Shown here piece after piece: positions 33,701-39,190 of a stretch of 64,000 nucleotides of DNA. The first letter of the stretch is position 1. Every line of letters begins with the position of its first letter. Position numbers and translations under genes: made by a program. The DNA lies in the NCBI GenBank assembly GCA_012064415.1, contig SSNU01000157.1, positions 457,556-521,555 of the forward strand, read 5' to 3'. The stretch comes from Gyrodactylus bullatarudis (lineage: Eukaryota > Platyhelminthes > Monogenea > Gyrodactylidea > Gyrodactylidae). The notes under the pieces are model-generated. The model did no database searches. It saw nothing but the letters and a program-made list of their open reading frames with translations, and was not told the origin of the DNA.

Positions 33701-34147
33701 GATAAATTTTTCAATTCAACTAATGTCCATTCGAAAGAAATTCATGATTGATTTCATATTCCACAATCCGAGTTCGTTGTCTACCTCATTTAAAGACAAA
33801 ATTTTTTTCTTTATTCATATGTGATATTCTCAAAGAGTTTATCGAAGAAATAAATAGTTATTGTCAATATTATAACACCACTCTCTACCTCTTTCATTAT
33901 ATAATAGGACCAATTGAATATAAACCAACGAGAAATGGGCAATCTGAAGGATGAAATAAAGCGCATGAAAAAAGAGAATGAACAGCTCATTGGAGAACTA
34001 TCAAAAATCGATTCTATTACGAATTATGAGATGAAAAAGCTCAAATCAAACTATGAAACACTTCTAGAGTTGCATGGTGAAAAAATCGAAGAACTGGAAC
34101 AGTTGAAACTTGAGTTTGATGAAGTCAAGAACAAGTTCAAAGCTCAG
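9602..34147 (+). CDS. TMF1: TMF1/ARA160-like Golgi coiled-coil protein (eight exons, ~598 residues plus a short tail)
   Basis: The family consists of Golgi-associated coiled-coil tethers; TMF1 binds Rab6, acts in vesicle traffic at the Golgi and was first named as a TATA-element modulatory factor. The N-terminus (MSIWNQVSGLSKYASEAIKS) resembles the short conserved TMF start. The motif DALVVEGQKLSEEIIKKNEI near residues 137-157 matches the EGEKLSKQQL-type region that opens the TMF central coiled coil. The last 80 residues, with YETLLELHGEKIEELEQLKL, match the C-terminal TMF module. CDS exons are 9602-9756, 9787-10158, 10212-10359, 10995-11204, 18628-18787, 20290-20473, 31492-31816 and 33908-34147; all junction phases agree. 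It is shorter than vertebrate TMF1 (about 1,090 residues). The final few codons are uncertain. The frame between exons 1 and 2 depends on a 30-nt intron. Confidence 0.75.
9757..9786 (+). other. putative 30-nt intron
   Basis: Begins GTTAGA, ends ATTAG and contains in-frame stops (TAG, TAA, TAA). Removing exactly these 30 nt joins exon 1 (phase 2) to exon 2 with the frame kept, giving HAQLSVLGDEE across the join. The alternative AG at the end of CAGTACTAG would break the frame. Since the length is a multiple of three, a decayed or erroneous stretch is the alternative reading. Confidence 0.45.
9787..10158 (+). CDS. TMF1: TMF1-like exon 2
   Basis: Encodes an acidic linker, the segment ISLQENFAIIFKLIEEITEK and the diagnostic DALVVEGQKLSEEIIKKNEI start of the coiled coil. 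Ends in phase 2 at CAGAG|GTCAGT. Confidence 0.75.
10212..10359 (+). CDS. TMF1: TMF1-like exon 3 with two possible acceptors
   Basis: Coiled-coil segment (NLTADISNLKEEIKLYEV...). The acceptor is either TTTCATTAG (start 10212) or AATTAG six bases later (start 10218); both keep frame and differ by two residues. Donor TCATCT|GTGAGT, phase 0. The intron before it is only 53 or 59 nt. Confidence 0.7.
10360..10994 (+). other. intron 3 of the TMF1-like gene
   Basis: AT-rich intron of 635 nt without any feature that I can support. Confidence 0.5.
10995..11204 (+). CDS. TMF1: TMF1-like exon 4
   Basis: Coiled coil rich in Lys/Glu/Leu (KISKLEEDLKILKISKGESD). Acceptor TATTATTCTTAG|, donor CACCAG|GTGAGT, phase 0 at both ends. 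Confidence 0.7.
11287..11530 (+). mobile_element. Helitron-like 5' end, copy 1 (decayed)
   Basis: Starts TCTATATATAAAAATG directly after a host A and continues with GACTCCGAAACTACTCGACC, the pattern found at the 5' ends of non-autonomous Helitrons in many arthropods. Two better copies are at 15694-15939 and 23095-23441. The 3' end of this copy was not identified; the right boundary given is where similarity fades. Confidence 0.5.
11531..12060. other. intronic sequence without clear features
   Basis: Lies in the large TMF1-like intron 4, downstream (minus-strand sense) of the nested gene stop at 12061. Its 3' untranslated region may lie here, but no feature is clear. Confidence 0.4.
12061..12257 (-). 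CDS. nested gene exon B (terminal exon)
   Basis: 65 codons including TGA, rich in Lys, Ser and Asn. Preceded on the minus strand by a long pyrimidine tract and CCCTAG acceptor. The basic cluster and possible PIP-like C-terminus lie here. Confidence 0.5.
12061..16948 (-). CDS. small nested opposite-strand gene, unknown function
   Basis: Two minus-strand coding blocks fit together across an intron of ~4.6 kb. Exon A is 16861-16948 (ATG at 16948-16946, donor AACTT|GTAAGG, phase 1) and exon B is 12061-12257 (acceptor TTTTCTTCCCTAG|, phase 1, stop TGA at 12061-12063). The joined product is 94 residues, basic and probably disordered. It has NPISPVPNST near the junction, a Lys/Arg cluster KKGRKRKSLSG and the C-terminus QPTMDRYVRRKQ. 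QPTMDRYV resembles a PCNA-interacting (PIP) motif (Q-x-x-M-x-x-aromatic) after a basic patch, which suggests a DNA replication or repair partner; that is inference only. The frame of exon A is open upstream of the ATG, so more 5' exons are possible. I do not recognise the protein family. Confidence 0.45.
12319..12645 (-). pseudogene. mariner-type transposase C-terminal fragment
   Basis: The ~106-codon minus-strand frame carries FLQDNVWTHVSRLVKDFL and HPSNSPDLAPTNYHLFRSLQ, matching the mariner FLQDNARPH and HPPYSPDLAPSDYHLF motifs. The first keeps its catalytic Asp (QDN), but the final catalytic Asp of SDYHLF is Asn here (TNYHLF), and the N-terminal DNA-binding half is missing. It is a dead fragment inside the intron of the nested gene and the TMF1-like gene. 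Confidence 0.85.
12905..13325. repeat. MITE family M1, copy
   Basis: Shares the order of M1 blocks with the copies at 15295, 24210 and 51440 (TTTTCACTACTTGAAAATCA, AATCAATAAAAATTTTTAGC, a TTTGGCGCCAAA palindrome). The right end CATAGATTCCCAACTTC recurs at 15575-15595. Confidence 0.5.
13486..14634. mobile_element. Tc1/mariner-like non-autonomous element with 275-bp inverted repeats
   Basis: The terminal inverted repeats (13486-13760 and 14360-14634) are nearly identical, start CAGTACAAGTCGTG and are flanked by TA on both sides (13484-13485 and 14635-14636), as expected for Tc1/mariner insertion. Each arm holds three direct copies of an 18-nt unit close to TAGTATATTTCGTGAATG (13523-13540, 13551-13568, 13598-13615), an inverted-repeat/direct-repeat layout like that used as transposase binding sites. 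The ~600-bp middle has an 82-residue minus frame with no recognisable homology. Confidence 0.8.
14635..15294. other. intronic sequence without clear features
   Basis: Contains an 82-codon plus frame (14960-15208) with no recognised domain or splice context. I see nothing that can be supported. Confidence 0.4.
15295..15620. repeat. MITE family M1, copy
   Basis: Carries the M1 order of blocks and ends CCCAACTTCATGTCAATTAG, the reverse complement of the M1 terminus (GACATGAAG). The internal part matches the copy at 24210-24570 in the same order. Confidence 0.55.
15694..15939 (+). mobile_element. non-autonomous Helitron, copy 2 (246 bp, both ends)
   Basis: The 5' end TCTATATAATTAAAAAATAA follows a host A, and the 3' end is CTAG followed by host T, the expected Helitron insertion between A and T. 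Shortly before the 3' end is a GTGGGTTCAG segment equivalent to the hairpin seen intact in copy 3. The body matches copy 3 (23095-23441) closely over the first ~220 bp, including GCCTATAGACGCCTAAACTA and ATCAGAACCGAAAAAGTGTC. No coding capacity. Confidence 0.75.
15940..16860. other. intronic sequence with a tandem-like dispersed repeat
   Basis: 16640-16730 contains blocks around ACTCACACACTGGTC and AGTACATCATAGCC that recur at 48790-48910 and in part at 1635-1680, indicating an old dispersed repeat. The remainder shows nothing I can support. Confidence 0.35.
16861..16948 (-). CDS. nested gene exon A
   Basis: 29 codons plus one base from ATG (16948) to donor AACTT|GTAAGG. The frame contains MFSEKMNLFKKKKLKSDLFN. 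It remains open upstream to about 17020, so it may be an internal exon rather than the true start. Confidence 0.4.
16949..18627. other. remainder of TMF1-like intron 4
   Basis: AT-rich. A plus frame at 17622-17834 sits behind a good pyrimidine tract (CTTCTTTTTTCAG) but does not fit the phase of the neighbouring exons. A minus frame near 18310-18480 is weakly transposase-like. Neither is called. Confidence 0.35.
18628..18787 (+). CDS. TMF1: TMF1-like exon 5
   Basis: Encodes a coiled coil with NGPLLQEINRLTSKLDNERS, matching the RPLLRQIENLQ-type motif in the TMF family. Acceptor TATTGTTTAG|, donor TTGG|GTTAGT, ends in phase 1. Confidence 0.75.
18788..19297 (+). other. TMF1-like intron 5, left part
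   Basis: AT-rich intron sequence with no feature that I can support. Confidence 0.4.
19298..20113. mobile_element. Tc1/mariner-like non-autonomous element with imperfect inverted ends
   Basis: Ends read CAGTGATTCTGGAAACTAAT on the left and, in reverse complement, CAGTGATTCTAGAATACTTA on the right. TA flanks both sides (19296-19297 and 20114-20115). The outer ~200 bp on each side are imperfect inverted repeats with several short GTCTGCAGACTC-like palindromes. No coding frame is visible, so this is a miniature element of Tc1/mariner type lying in the 1.5-kb intron. Confidence 0.65.
20290..20473 (+). CDS. TMF1: TMF1-like exon 6
   Basis: Coiled coil (NEKKDMIHCLNEKLAEMETI, then Lys/Glu-rich heptads). 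Acceptor TCTATTCTAG|, donor AATGA|GTAAGT, enters in phase 1 and leaves in phase 2. Confidence 0.75.
20474..23094 (+). other. TMF1-like intron 6, left part
   Basis: AT-rich. Short open frames (20924-21130, 22663-22905) have no recognisable homology. I see no supported feature in this stretch. Confidence 0.4.
23095..23441 (-). mobile_element. non-autonomous Helitron, copy 3 (347 bp, both ends)
   Basis: On the minus strand it starts TCTATATAATTAAAAAATAA after a host A and ends CTTG before host T (consensus CTRR is nearly met). About 12 nt before the end is the hairpin AACCC-TGCGTAGC-GGGTT, the usual Helitron 3' signal. The sequence parallels copy 2, with ~100 extra internal bases. No coding capacity. 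Confidence 0.75.
23442..24209. other. intronic sequence without clear features
   Basis: An 89-codon minus frame (23550-23819) is low in complexity and not recognised. I see nothing that can be supported. Confidence 0.4.
24210..24570. repeat. MITE family M1, copy
   Basis: Shows both halves of an M1 element: an inverted A/T-rich arm with TTTTTGAACTTTGAGCTAAA on the left and its complement order (TTTAAAATCAATAAAGATTT) on the right, separated by a GATCAGATTTAGCAAAATCG block. Confidence 0.5.
24571..25859. other. intronic sequence without clear features
   Basis: Overlapping short frames on both strands at 25105-25422 are unsupported. No repeat or exon was recognised. Confidence 0.4.
25860..26070. 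repeat. MITE family M1, fragment
   Basis: Shares TTCCCACTTTTTCAACTTTT and the TTTTAATCGATTTCCAAGAT block with the reference copy at 44510-45220. Only part of one arm is kept. Confidence 0.5.
26236..27227 (-). mobile_element. MULE DNA transposon, internally deleted (992 bp)
   Basis: Perfect terminal inverted repeats of about 27 bp begin GGGAAATTTACACTTGCATT at both ends. The flanks are a 9-bp target duplication, TTTAATTTA (26227-26235) and TTTAATTCA (27228-27236), with one mismatch; 8-11 bp is normal for MULEs. The terminal region 27105-27225 holds four degenerate ~30-nt direct repeats of the form ATGATACTGTAAGTGTAAA. It encodes a partial transposase on the minus strand. Confidence 0.85.
26274..27015 (-). 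pseudogene. truncated MULE transposase
   Basis: Two minus-strand frames lie within the element: an upstream 111-residue frame (26680-27015) and a 130-residue frame (26274-26666). The second holds the MULE core: LIALDGCHFHF with the first catalytic Asp, a YPLAIAIVGSE block, LSDRENGLAISI with the second catalytic Asp, and FCLFHIGKNIKTKFR with the CxxH and conserved Asn. The region carrying the third catalytic acidic residue is missing, and the frame ends at the terminal repeat. It is therefore not active. A second decayed relative is at 34690-35259. Confidence 0.85.
27689..28034. other. intronic sequence between two elements
   Basis: AT-rich. The only supported item is the 8-bp duplication CTTATTAT at 28027-28034 that belongs to the hAT element to the right. 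Confidence 0.5.
28035..28487. mobile_element. hAT-type MITE (453 bp)
   Basis: Inverted ends TAGGGCGAACAGAAAAAGGC and (reverse complement of the right end) TAGGGCGACCAAAATGCCTT. They are flanked by a perfect 8-bp duplication, CTTATTAT, at 28027-28034 and 28488-28495. An 8-bp duplication with TAGGG-type ends is diagnostic of hAT elements. The interior has many AAAAAAGGCA-like repeats and no coding frame. The same terminus begins another copy at 63959. Confidence 0.85.
28496..28896. other. intronic sequence without clear features
   Basis: AT-rich. I see nothing I can support. Confidence 0.4.
28897..29025 (-). mobile_element. retroposon 3' end with poly(A) (LINE or SINE)
   Basis: Read on the minus strand: GGTTCAAACCCTCCCACACC, then a signal AATAAATATAAATG, then a run of 11 A (28897-28907 as T on the plus strand). 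The poly(A) end suggests a retroposed copy. GGTTCAAACCC fits a tRNA B-box, so a tRNA-derived SINE is possible, but no A-box at the right spacing was found. The 5' limit is unclear. Confidence 0.4.
29026..29884. other. intronic sequence without clear features
   Basis: AT-rich. No exon, repeat or RNA gene was recognised. Confidence 0.4.
29885..30200 (+). repeat. dispersed repeat R3, copy A
   Basis: Matches 38930-39190 in the same orientation with high similarity, including CATTCTCCATTATGTCATTG and CCCACAATATCCCACGGACA. No coding frame or inverted ends were identified. It may be a fragment of an unclassified transposon. Confidence 0.65.
30201..31491. other. right part of TMF1-like intron 6
   Basis: AT-rich. 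30930-31200 shows weak M1-like blocks (TTTTCGATTTGACGCCAAAT, and CATAGATATCCTAATCGACA near the end). Nothing else is supported. Confidence 0.35.
31492..31816 (+). CDS. TMF1: TMF1-like exon 7
   Basis: The first half is coiled coil (AELTSVSNQLTSVREENNTL), followed by a Ser/Asn/Pro-rich linker (NQRQPSNSSDIPEIDNPSRK), the variable hinge found before the C-terminal TMF module. Acceptor TTTTTCATCAG|, donor CTCAAG|GTAAAT, phase 2 in and phase 0 out. Confidence 0.75.
31817..33907 (+). other. TMF1-like intron 7
   Basis: 2.1 kb, AT-rich. A possible small minus-strand exon at 32813-32847 (pyrimidine tract CCCCTTTCTTTTTCTACAG before it, GTAGCA after it) is described in the findings. No other feature is supported. 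Confidence 0.4.
33908..34147 (+). CDS. TMF1: TMF1-like exon 8 (C-terminal TMF module)
   Basis: 80 codons, phase 0 at both ends (acceptor TATAATAG|, donor GCTCAG|GTTAGT). NYETLLELHGEKIEELEQLK and the ending KLEFDEVKNKFKAQ match the YDALLQMYGEKAEEAEELRL-type and LDLEDVKNMYKTQ parts of the conserved TMF C-terminus. This is the best-conserved part of the gene. Confidence 0.85.
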
Positions 34148-34372
34148 GTTAGTTTTTAACGTTATTTTTATGAGTTTGTACCGTAAGGTATTTTTTAAAT
34201 TGCACATCTATGTAACGAGAAATTTTGTTACTCATGATTGTCTAAAGAATCTTCAAGAGTTCATTTTACCTTGGAATCTAACTAAGTTTTACAAATCTCA
34301 ATTTTTCGAGATCTTGTGAGCTATTCTCGATGAATTTGCGAATAATTTTACTTCAAATATTTTTTGAAACAG

Positions 34373-34414
34373 AATCAAAACACACGCGGTTTATCGAATC
34401 GAGAAAAAAATTGA
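34373..34414 (+). CDS. TMF1: candidate TMF1-like terminal exon (13 codons plus stop)
   Basis: After acceptor TTTTTTGAAACAG the phase-0 frame reads NQNTRGLSNREKN then TGA, giving a tail of the size seen in other TMF proteins (about 10 residues). A second candidate starts at 34446 after GTTTATAG and reads QSVGEIIIRQRKTSMVTLH then stop. Neither keeps the vertebrate tail sequence, so the choice is open. Confidence 0.25.
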   Translation, partial: NQNTRGLSNREKN

Positions 34415-34689
34415 AAAAAAACATTTTCGCTGATTTTGTTTATAGCAAAGTGTAGGAGAGATCATCATTAGACAAAGAAAAACAAGCATGGTCACACTCC
34501 ATTGACGTGCGAAAGTCTACTTACTGTTTTTGATCATTTTTACTGTTTGAAAATAAACCAATTAGGATGATTCGAGATCAGTTCAAATCATACATCAGTC
34601 TTGGCGGAAGTTGACAAAACTTATATCCTTTTTGACAAGTCTTAGATCAGTCTTAGTGGGCATCAAATTTAACCAATAGTTTATCAGGA

Positions 34690-35259
34690 TTGGCTTGGAA
34701 CAGTTGGACAGTGAGAAAAACACAAGTTTACTTAGCTCCTTTAACAAAATTACTAGTTTTATTCACTGGCCTGTAGCTAATTATCAGGGTACACATGTGA
34801 GAATTTTGACTGATGAAAAAACCCTCAAAAATGCCTTTATTTGCTTTCAAAAAAAGTCTCGCTTCAATTCCACTAGATGGGTGTCATTCTGAAATCATCA
34901 ACTCCTACATTTTAATGACTGCAACAGAAATATTATATTGCTAACAACGAAATATTTCCGATAGCGCCACAGATAGGCTACTCAGAAGGTCATGACACAG
35001 ACTTTTTTTCTTCAACGCCTAAATGACAGCTCCAGCTTTCTAACAATCCAAATTTTTTCACAATTCCGGATAGAGAAAAAGGTTTAGCTGCTAGCATACA
35101 TGATGTTCTGCAATGTTTCTGCATGTATCACATTGGAAAGAACATGGAGAGTAAATTCAGGGACGAACTTTTGACCAACCAAAATAGTTCTGAAATGTTC
35201 TTAAATTTTCAAACTGATTTTATAGAATATTTTCTGATTATCAACTCAAGTTTCTATTA
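34690..35259 (+). pseudogene. decayed MULE transposase, interrupted by an insertion
   Basis: Across several frames it carries IPLDGCHSEIINSYILMTAT (first catalytic Asp region), FRIEKKGLAASIHDVL and FCMYHIGKNMESKFRDEL, parallel to ALDGCHFHF, RENGLAISI and FCLFHIGKNIKTKFR in the MULE at 26274. Frameshifts and stops make it non-functional. The homology stops near the junction at 35259 where the next element inserted. Confidence 0.75.
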
Positions 35260-35475
35260 CACTGGTGGTCATGGAAATTTTTTTTTAAGGTCTGTTAAAA
35301 GAGTAAATAATTTCAGGATCAAAATTTTATGCCAATTCCAAATCTGTTCTCAGAATCCTGATATCATTCTCAGTTTCAGAGATAATGGGGAAAAACGAAT
35401 TTTGGGAATATTTCTAATTAAAAATATTTTTAAATTAGATTTTCGCAAAAGTAATTATAGTTAATTAAGATTTTT

Positions 35476-36197
35476 TTAGATAAAGTGAGAAAGTATAAAA
35501 TTCTGCGTCGAATGATGGGTCTTTAGGTGCGTTTGAGGAAAATAAGCCGCTAAAATTTGCGGTCAAAGTAAAAAGAAAATATTTTTTTTCTAATTTTTGG
35601 TAAAATTTTCTGCTTTCATCTCCTGAAAAGTCTGGTTTCCAATAAGATATTTCAAAATTTTAAAAAGAAATCTAGTTCAAAATTTTGTGCTGATTCCGAA
35701 TCTGGTGTTTTCTTTTTCATACCTATTTCGAGTCTCCCAGAATGCATCTGAATCATTGAGTGCTTTTTTAGCCTGTGTATTAATCCCCCTTTTTTTCAAT
35801 GTTTTTTTTAAGTTTATGCCCAGTGCATTTCACACACCTTAGTACTTCGAAGATGGAAAGATTGTTTTAAGATGATCCTAAAAAAATCCCCATTTGGACC
35901 TTATGATCTTAGTTCTTTCTTTGTGATCAATTTAAAAAATATACTCAATTTAATAGAACTCACCAGATTTTTACTGAGAAATTCTTTTGATAAATTAGAT
36001 CCTGCTTATTTTCTGAATTTTTCACTGAATTTTAAAATCCTGATGCATGACCGATTAATTCTCTATTCAAGAGCATTTAATAAAATATAAAGATTTTACA
36101 TTGAGACAATTTTTTTATCCTCGACCTGATTTTTTCTTACCTGTAATAATCTCATAGGTTGACCTTGTTTGTCTTATGTTCTTATTAATTAGTCATC
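35476..36197 (+). other. left interior of the FCYVCG element
   Basis: Contains a degraded echo of the terminal repeat near 35680-35710 (CAAAATTTTGTGCTGATTCC against CAAAATTTTATGCCAATTCC in the left repeat) and a 72-codon frame at 35872 with no recognised domain. It probably holds the promoter and leader of the gene at 36198. Confidence 0.4.
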
Positions 36198-36766
36198 ATG
36201 AACCAACAACGTGCCTTTATTTGTGTCAATGAAATTTCTAGATTTTGCTATGTTTGTGGATATTTTTTCCTGCATGGTAAAATGTATCCTATTGATATGG
36301 CTTTCAAAATTGCACTCACTGAATTCTTCAATGTTAACATAGTAACTGAGCGTTCATATGCTCCAGCCTATGTCTGCCACTCTTGCTATTGTAAAGTTGT
36401 AACTCCCCATCCCTCGTCATATTGTAAGAGAATTAAAGTTTGGTCTGAGCCAGAGAATCACGCGGTTGACTGTTATTTCTGTACAACAGTAATACATTTG
36501 AATCGTAAACCCTCTAATCAGGTAAGTATTATTTCATAATTTTTAGTCATACCCAATAACAAGAGCTTGTAGAGACCAAAATGTTCGCCAAGTGAATATT
36601 CCAGAACAAGATCCTGATATATATATTGAAGAAATATCTCCCGTAGTTAATGAAGTGATTCCAAGGACTGTTAAAATCGAGATAGATCAAGAATTTCTCG
36701 ATAACCTCGTGCGTAAATTACATCTTTCAAAGAAAGAAGCAGTCCTTCTAGGTAAAGAACTTATGT
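36198..36766 (+). CDS. FCYVCG-family transposon-associated protein, partial (3' end lost in gap)
   Basis: Two exons: 36198-36521 and 36547-36766 (runs into Ns). Exon 1 has FCYVCGYF near residue 16, APAYVCHSCY, a KVWSEPENHAVDCYFC block (compare the family pattern MIWREPKNH..DCYFC) and further Cys pairs that probably bind zinc. Exon 2 has the motif LVRKLHLSKKEAVLLGKEL, equivalent to the LVRDLNLSKEQAELLGSRL motif. This family is common, multi-copy and uncharacterised in arthropods, cnidarians and other animals. Its location between long inverted repeats argues that it travels with a DNA transposon. The function is unknown. Confidence 0.7.
36522..36546 (+). other. 25-nt intron in the FCYVCG gene
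   Basis: GTAAGT at the 5' end and TTTTTAG at the 3' end with 25 nt in total. Retention would introduce TAA and shift the frame (25 is not a multiple of three). Removal keeps phase 0 and restores the family sequence (the Tyr-Pro block that normally follows DCYFC). Confidence 0.6.
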
Positions 36767-37711
36767 NNNNNNNNNNNNNNNNNNNNNNNNNNNNNNNNNN
36801 NNNNNNNNNNNNNNNNNNNNNNNNNNNNNNNNNNNNNNNNNNNNNNNNNNNNNNNNNNNNNNNNNNNNNNNNNNNNNNNNNNNNNNNNNNNNNNNNNNNN
36901 NNNNNNNNNNNNNNNNNNNNNNNNNNNNNNNNNNNNNNNNNNNNNNNNNNNNNNNNNNNNNNNNNNNNNNNNNNNNNNNNNNNNNNNNNNNNNNNNNNNN
37001 NNNNNNNNNNNNNNNNNNNNNNNNNNNNNNNNNNNNNNNNNNNNNNNNNNNNNNNNNNNNNNNNNNNNNNNNNNNNNNNNNNNNNNNNNNNNNNNNNNNN
37101 NNNNNNNNNNNNNNNNNNNNNNNNNNNNNNNNNNNNNNNNNNNNNNNNNNNNNNNNNNNNNNNNNNNNNNNNNNNNNNNNNNNNNNNNNNNNNNNNNNNN
37201 NNNNNNNNNNNNNNNNNNNNNNNNNNNNNNNNNNNNNNNNNNNNNNNNNNNNNNNNNNNNNNNNNNNNNNNNNNNNNNNNNNNNNNNNNNNNNNNNNNNN
37301 NNNNNNNNNNNNNNNNNNNNNNNNNNNNNNNNNNNNNNNNNNNNNNNNNNNNNNNNNNNNNNNNNNNNNNNNNNNNNNNNNNNNNNNNNNNNNNNNNNNN
37401 NNNNNNNNNNNNNNNNNNNNNNNNNNNNNNNNNNNNNNNNNNNNNNNNNNNNNNNNNNNNNNNNNNNNNNNNNNNNNNNNNNNNNNNNNNNNNNNNNNNN
37501 NNNNNNNNNNNNNNNNNNNNNNNNNNNNNNNNNNNNNNNNNNNNNNNNNNNNNNNNNNNNNNNNNNNNNNNNNNNNNNNNNNNNNNNNNNNNNNNNNNNN
37601 NNNNNNNNNNNNNNNNNNNNNNNNNNNNNNNNNNNNNNNNNNNNNNNNNNNNNNNNNNNNNNNNNNNNNNNNNNNNNNNNNNNNNNNNNNNNNNNNNNNN
37701 NNNNNNNNNNN
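36767..37711. other. assembly gap (945 Ns)
   Basis: Run of N inside the FCYVCG element. The true length is unknown. The missing sequence would include the rest of the gene and possibly the inner part of the right repeat. Confidence 0.99.
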
Positions 37712-37929
37712 AAAAATCTTAATTAACTATAATTACTTTTGCGAAAATCTAATTTAAAAATATTTTTAATTAGAAATTTTCCCAAAATTCGTTTTTCCCC
37801 ATTATCTCTGAAACTGAGAACGATATCAGGATTCTGAGAACAGATTTGGAATCGGCATAAAATTTTGATCCTGAAATTATTTACTTTTTAACAGACCTTA
37901 AAAAAAAATTTTCATGACCACCAGTGTTA

Positions 37930-38344
37930 TTCTTGTAACTCTACGTTTGATTTTTCATTCTACTATTCATGAAACTCTCTTGCTTATTGAATGTAGTTTA
38001 AATTTATTAATTCTATGGAATAATTTTTGTCTTGTTATCAGCCTACACGATGAAATACTGCTAGCTCAGGAATCTAGATATTCATTCATCAAAAATTTTG
38101 ATTGGTCATTTACTAATTGAAGAATACTATAATCTGAGAAATGGTCAGAAAAATAGTACAAAAAAGTACCGGGAAATATTACTAGCTATCTTTAAATTGG
38201 GATAAGATGGGCAGATTTTTTCTTCAGATTATTACAACTCAGTCAGTATTTTGTCTAGAGTAAAAATAGACCAAATAGACTTTTTTGCTCAGGGCAAATA
38301 AATTGCAATATTATTTTTGAAAATAAAAAAATGGGAGGAAATTT
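37930..38344 (-). repeat. dispersed repeat R2, copy B, and flanking sequence
   Basis: 38125-38300 matches 1692-1880 in reverse complement (AATAGTACAAAAAAGTACCG, AGAGTAAAAATAGACCAAAT). It lies directly before the hAT transposase remnant, so R2 may be a non-autonomous hAT end. 37930-38124 has no recognised feature; it may be the displaced rest of the MULE at 34690. Confidence 0.45.
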
Positions 38345-38770
38345 TAGTCCGGTTTTCTAGCATACAAAATAAAAGTTTCTTTTTTGAATGTTTTATTCGT
38401 ATCATTAAAATACTTTAGTTCTGAAAAATATCTTTCAACATAAGCTGTTCCAACTCAACAAAAGATTGTAGTCCTAGTACTAAAATATTCATCTTCCATT
38501 AGAGAAATTTTTGTTGCATCAACTTCGGTTTCGCTGGTTTTTTAAGTATTGACCTTTTTTATAGGATCCAGATTCTGATCGATTTCGTTTCCTTTCCTTA
38601 ATGACGGTTTACGATTCTTCATTTCTTTGAAGATTTTCACAATAGTATTCGATAGCTTCAATCCATGTACCCCCATTTTGTAGTAAATGAAGTTGGAGCC
38701 CTTTGCAAGCCTCTACGTGATTTACCTTTAATGGTGGCTGCCTTAACAGACTCTAGGTAAGAAATTAATA
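38345..38770 (-). pseudogene. hAT transposase C-terminal remnant
   Basis: On the minus strand, across frameshifts, I read APTSFTTKWG followed in another frame by TWIEAIEYYCENLQRNEE, matching the TRWGTWLEAVNYY motif of hAT transposases. Downstream comes VGTAYVERYFSELKYFNDTN, matching the C-terminal hAT dimerisation motif (VERSFSxYKxIL). Several stops and frameshifts show that it is dead. Confidence 0.65.
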
Positions 38771-38929
38771 AGATAAGATGTAAAACCGAGACGAAAGAGG
38801 ATACAAAAGGATCGAAAATTATCTTGGAAACTAAAAGGTGTAGAGAATTAATTTTTAGATATTCTTTTTTAAAAAACACAGTTGATAAGATCGAAAATAT
38901 CCCAAATTTTCCACCCTAAGGATCAGTAA
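38771..38929. other. short unassigned spacer
   Basis: Open minus frame of low complexity continuing from the hAT remnant. No recognisable motif. Confidence 0.3.
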
Positions 38930-39190
38930 TTACTAGGCTAAGGTGAAATTTCTTTTTGTCCTAACAACTCACGAGAATAGTCATTCTCCATTATGTCATT
39001 GCCCATTTTTCCCACAATATCCCACGGACATGATAAAACAACGAAATCCACCTTGAAGGCCCTCTTGATGATAAGATTACTATTTTTGAAGATTAAACCT
39101 AGGAAATCCATTGAATGGCCAAGATATTCCAGATTTTAGTGATTGCTTTGTAAAAACTCAATGAAAATTGAGCGACGATGTGAAAAATTA
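38930..39190 (+). repeat. dispersed repeat R3, copy B
   Basis: Second copy of the segment at 29885-30200, same orientation, matching block by block over ~260 bp. This copy is adjacent to the decayed hAT remnant. Confidence 0.65.

Larger units (their letters stand above)
35260..37926 (+). mobile_element. 2.67-kb DNA element with 215-bp inverted repeats carrying an FCYVCG-family gene
   Basis: The left repeat is 35260-35475 and the right repeat 37712-37926, reverse complements with few mismatches. Termini read CACTGGTGGTCATG. The flanking TTA at 35257-35259 and 37927-37929 is a likely 3-bp target duplication. CAC-starting ends with a 2-4 bp duplication are typical of the CACTA/Mirage/Chapaev group, so that group is suggested, but no transposase of that type is seen. 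The inside has a partial FCYVCG gene (36198-36766) and an assembly gap of 945 Ns. The right repeat may extend into the gap. Confidence 0.75.

Noticed and set aside
35123..35464. 113-codon plus frame
   Set aside because: It is a chance fusion of a MULE fragment (HIGKNMESKFRDEL) with the left inverted repeat of the next element.
36592..37722. 376-codon open frame across the N run
   Set aside because: Most of it is unknown bases. Only 36547-36766 is real coding sequence; the rest is an artefact of translating Ns.
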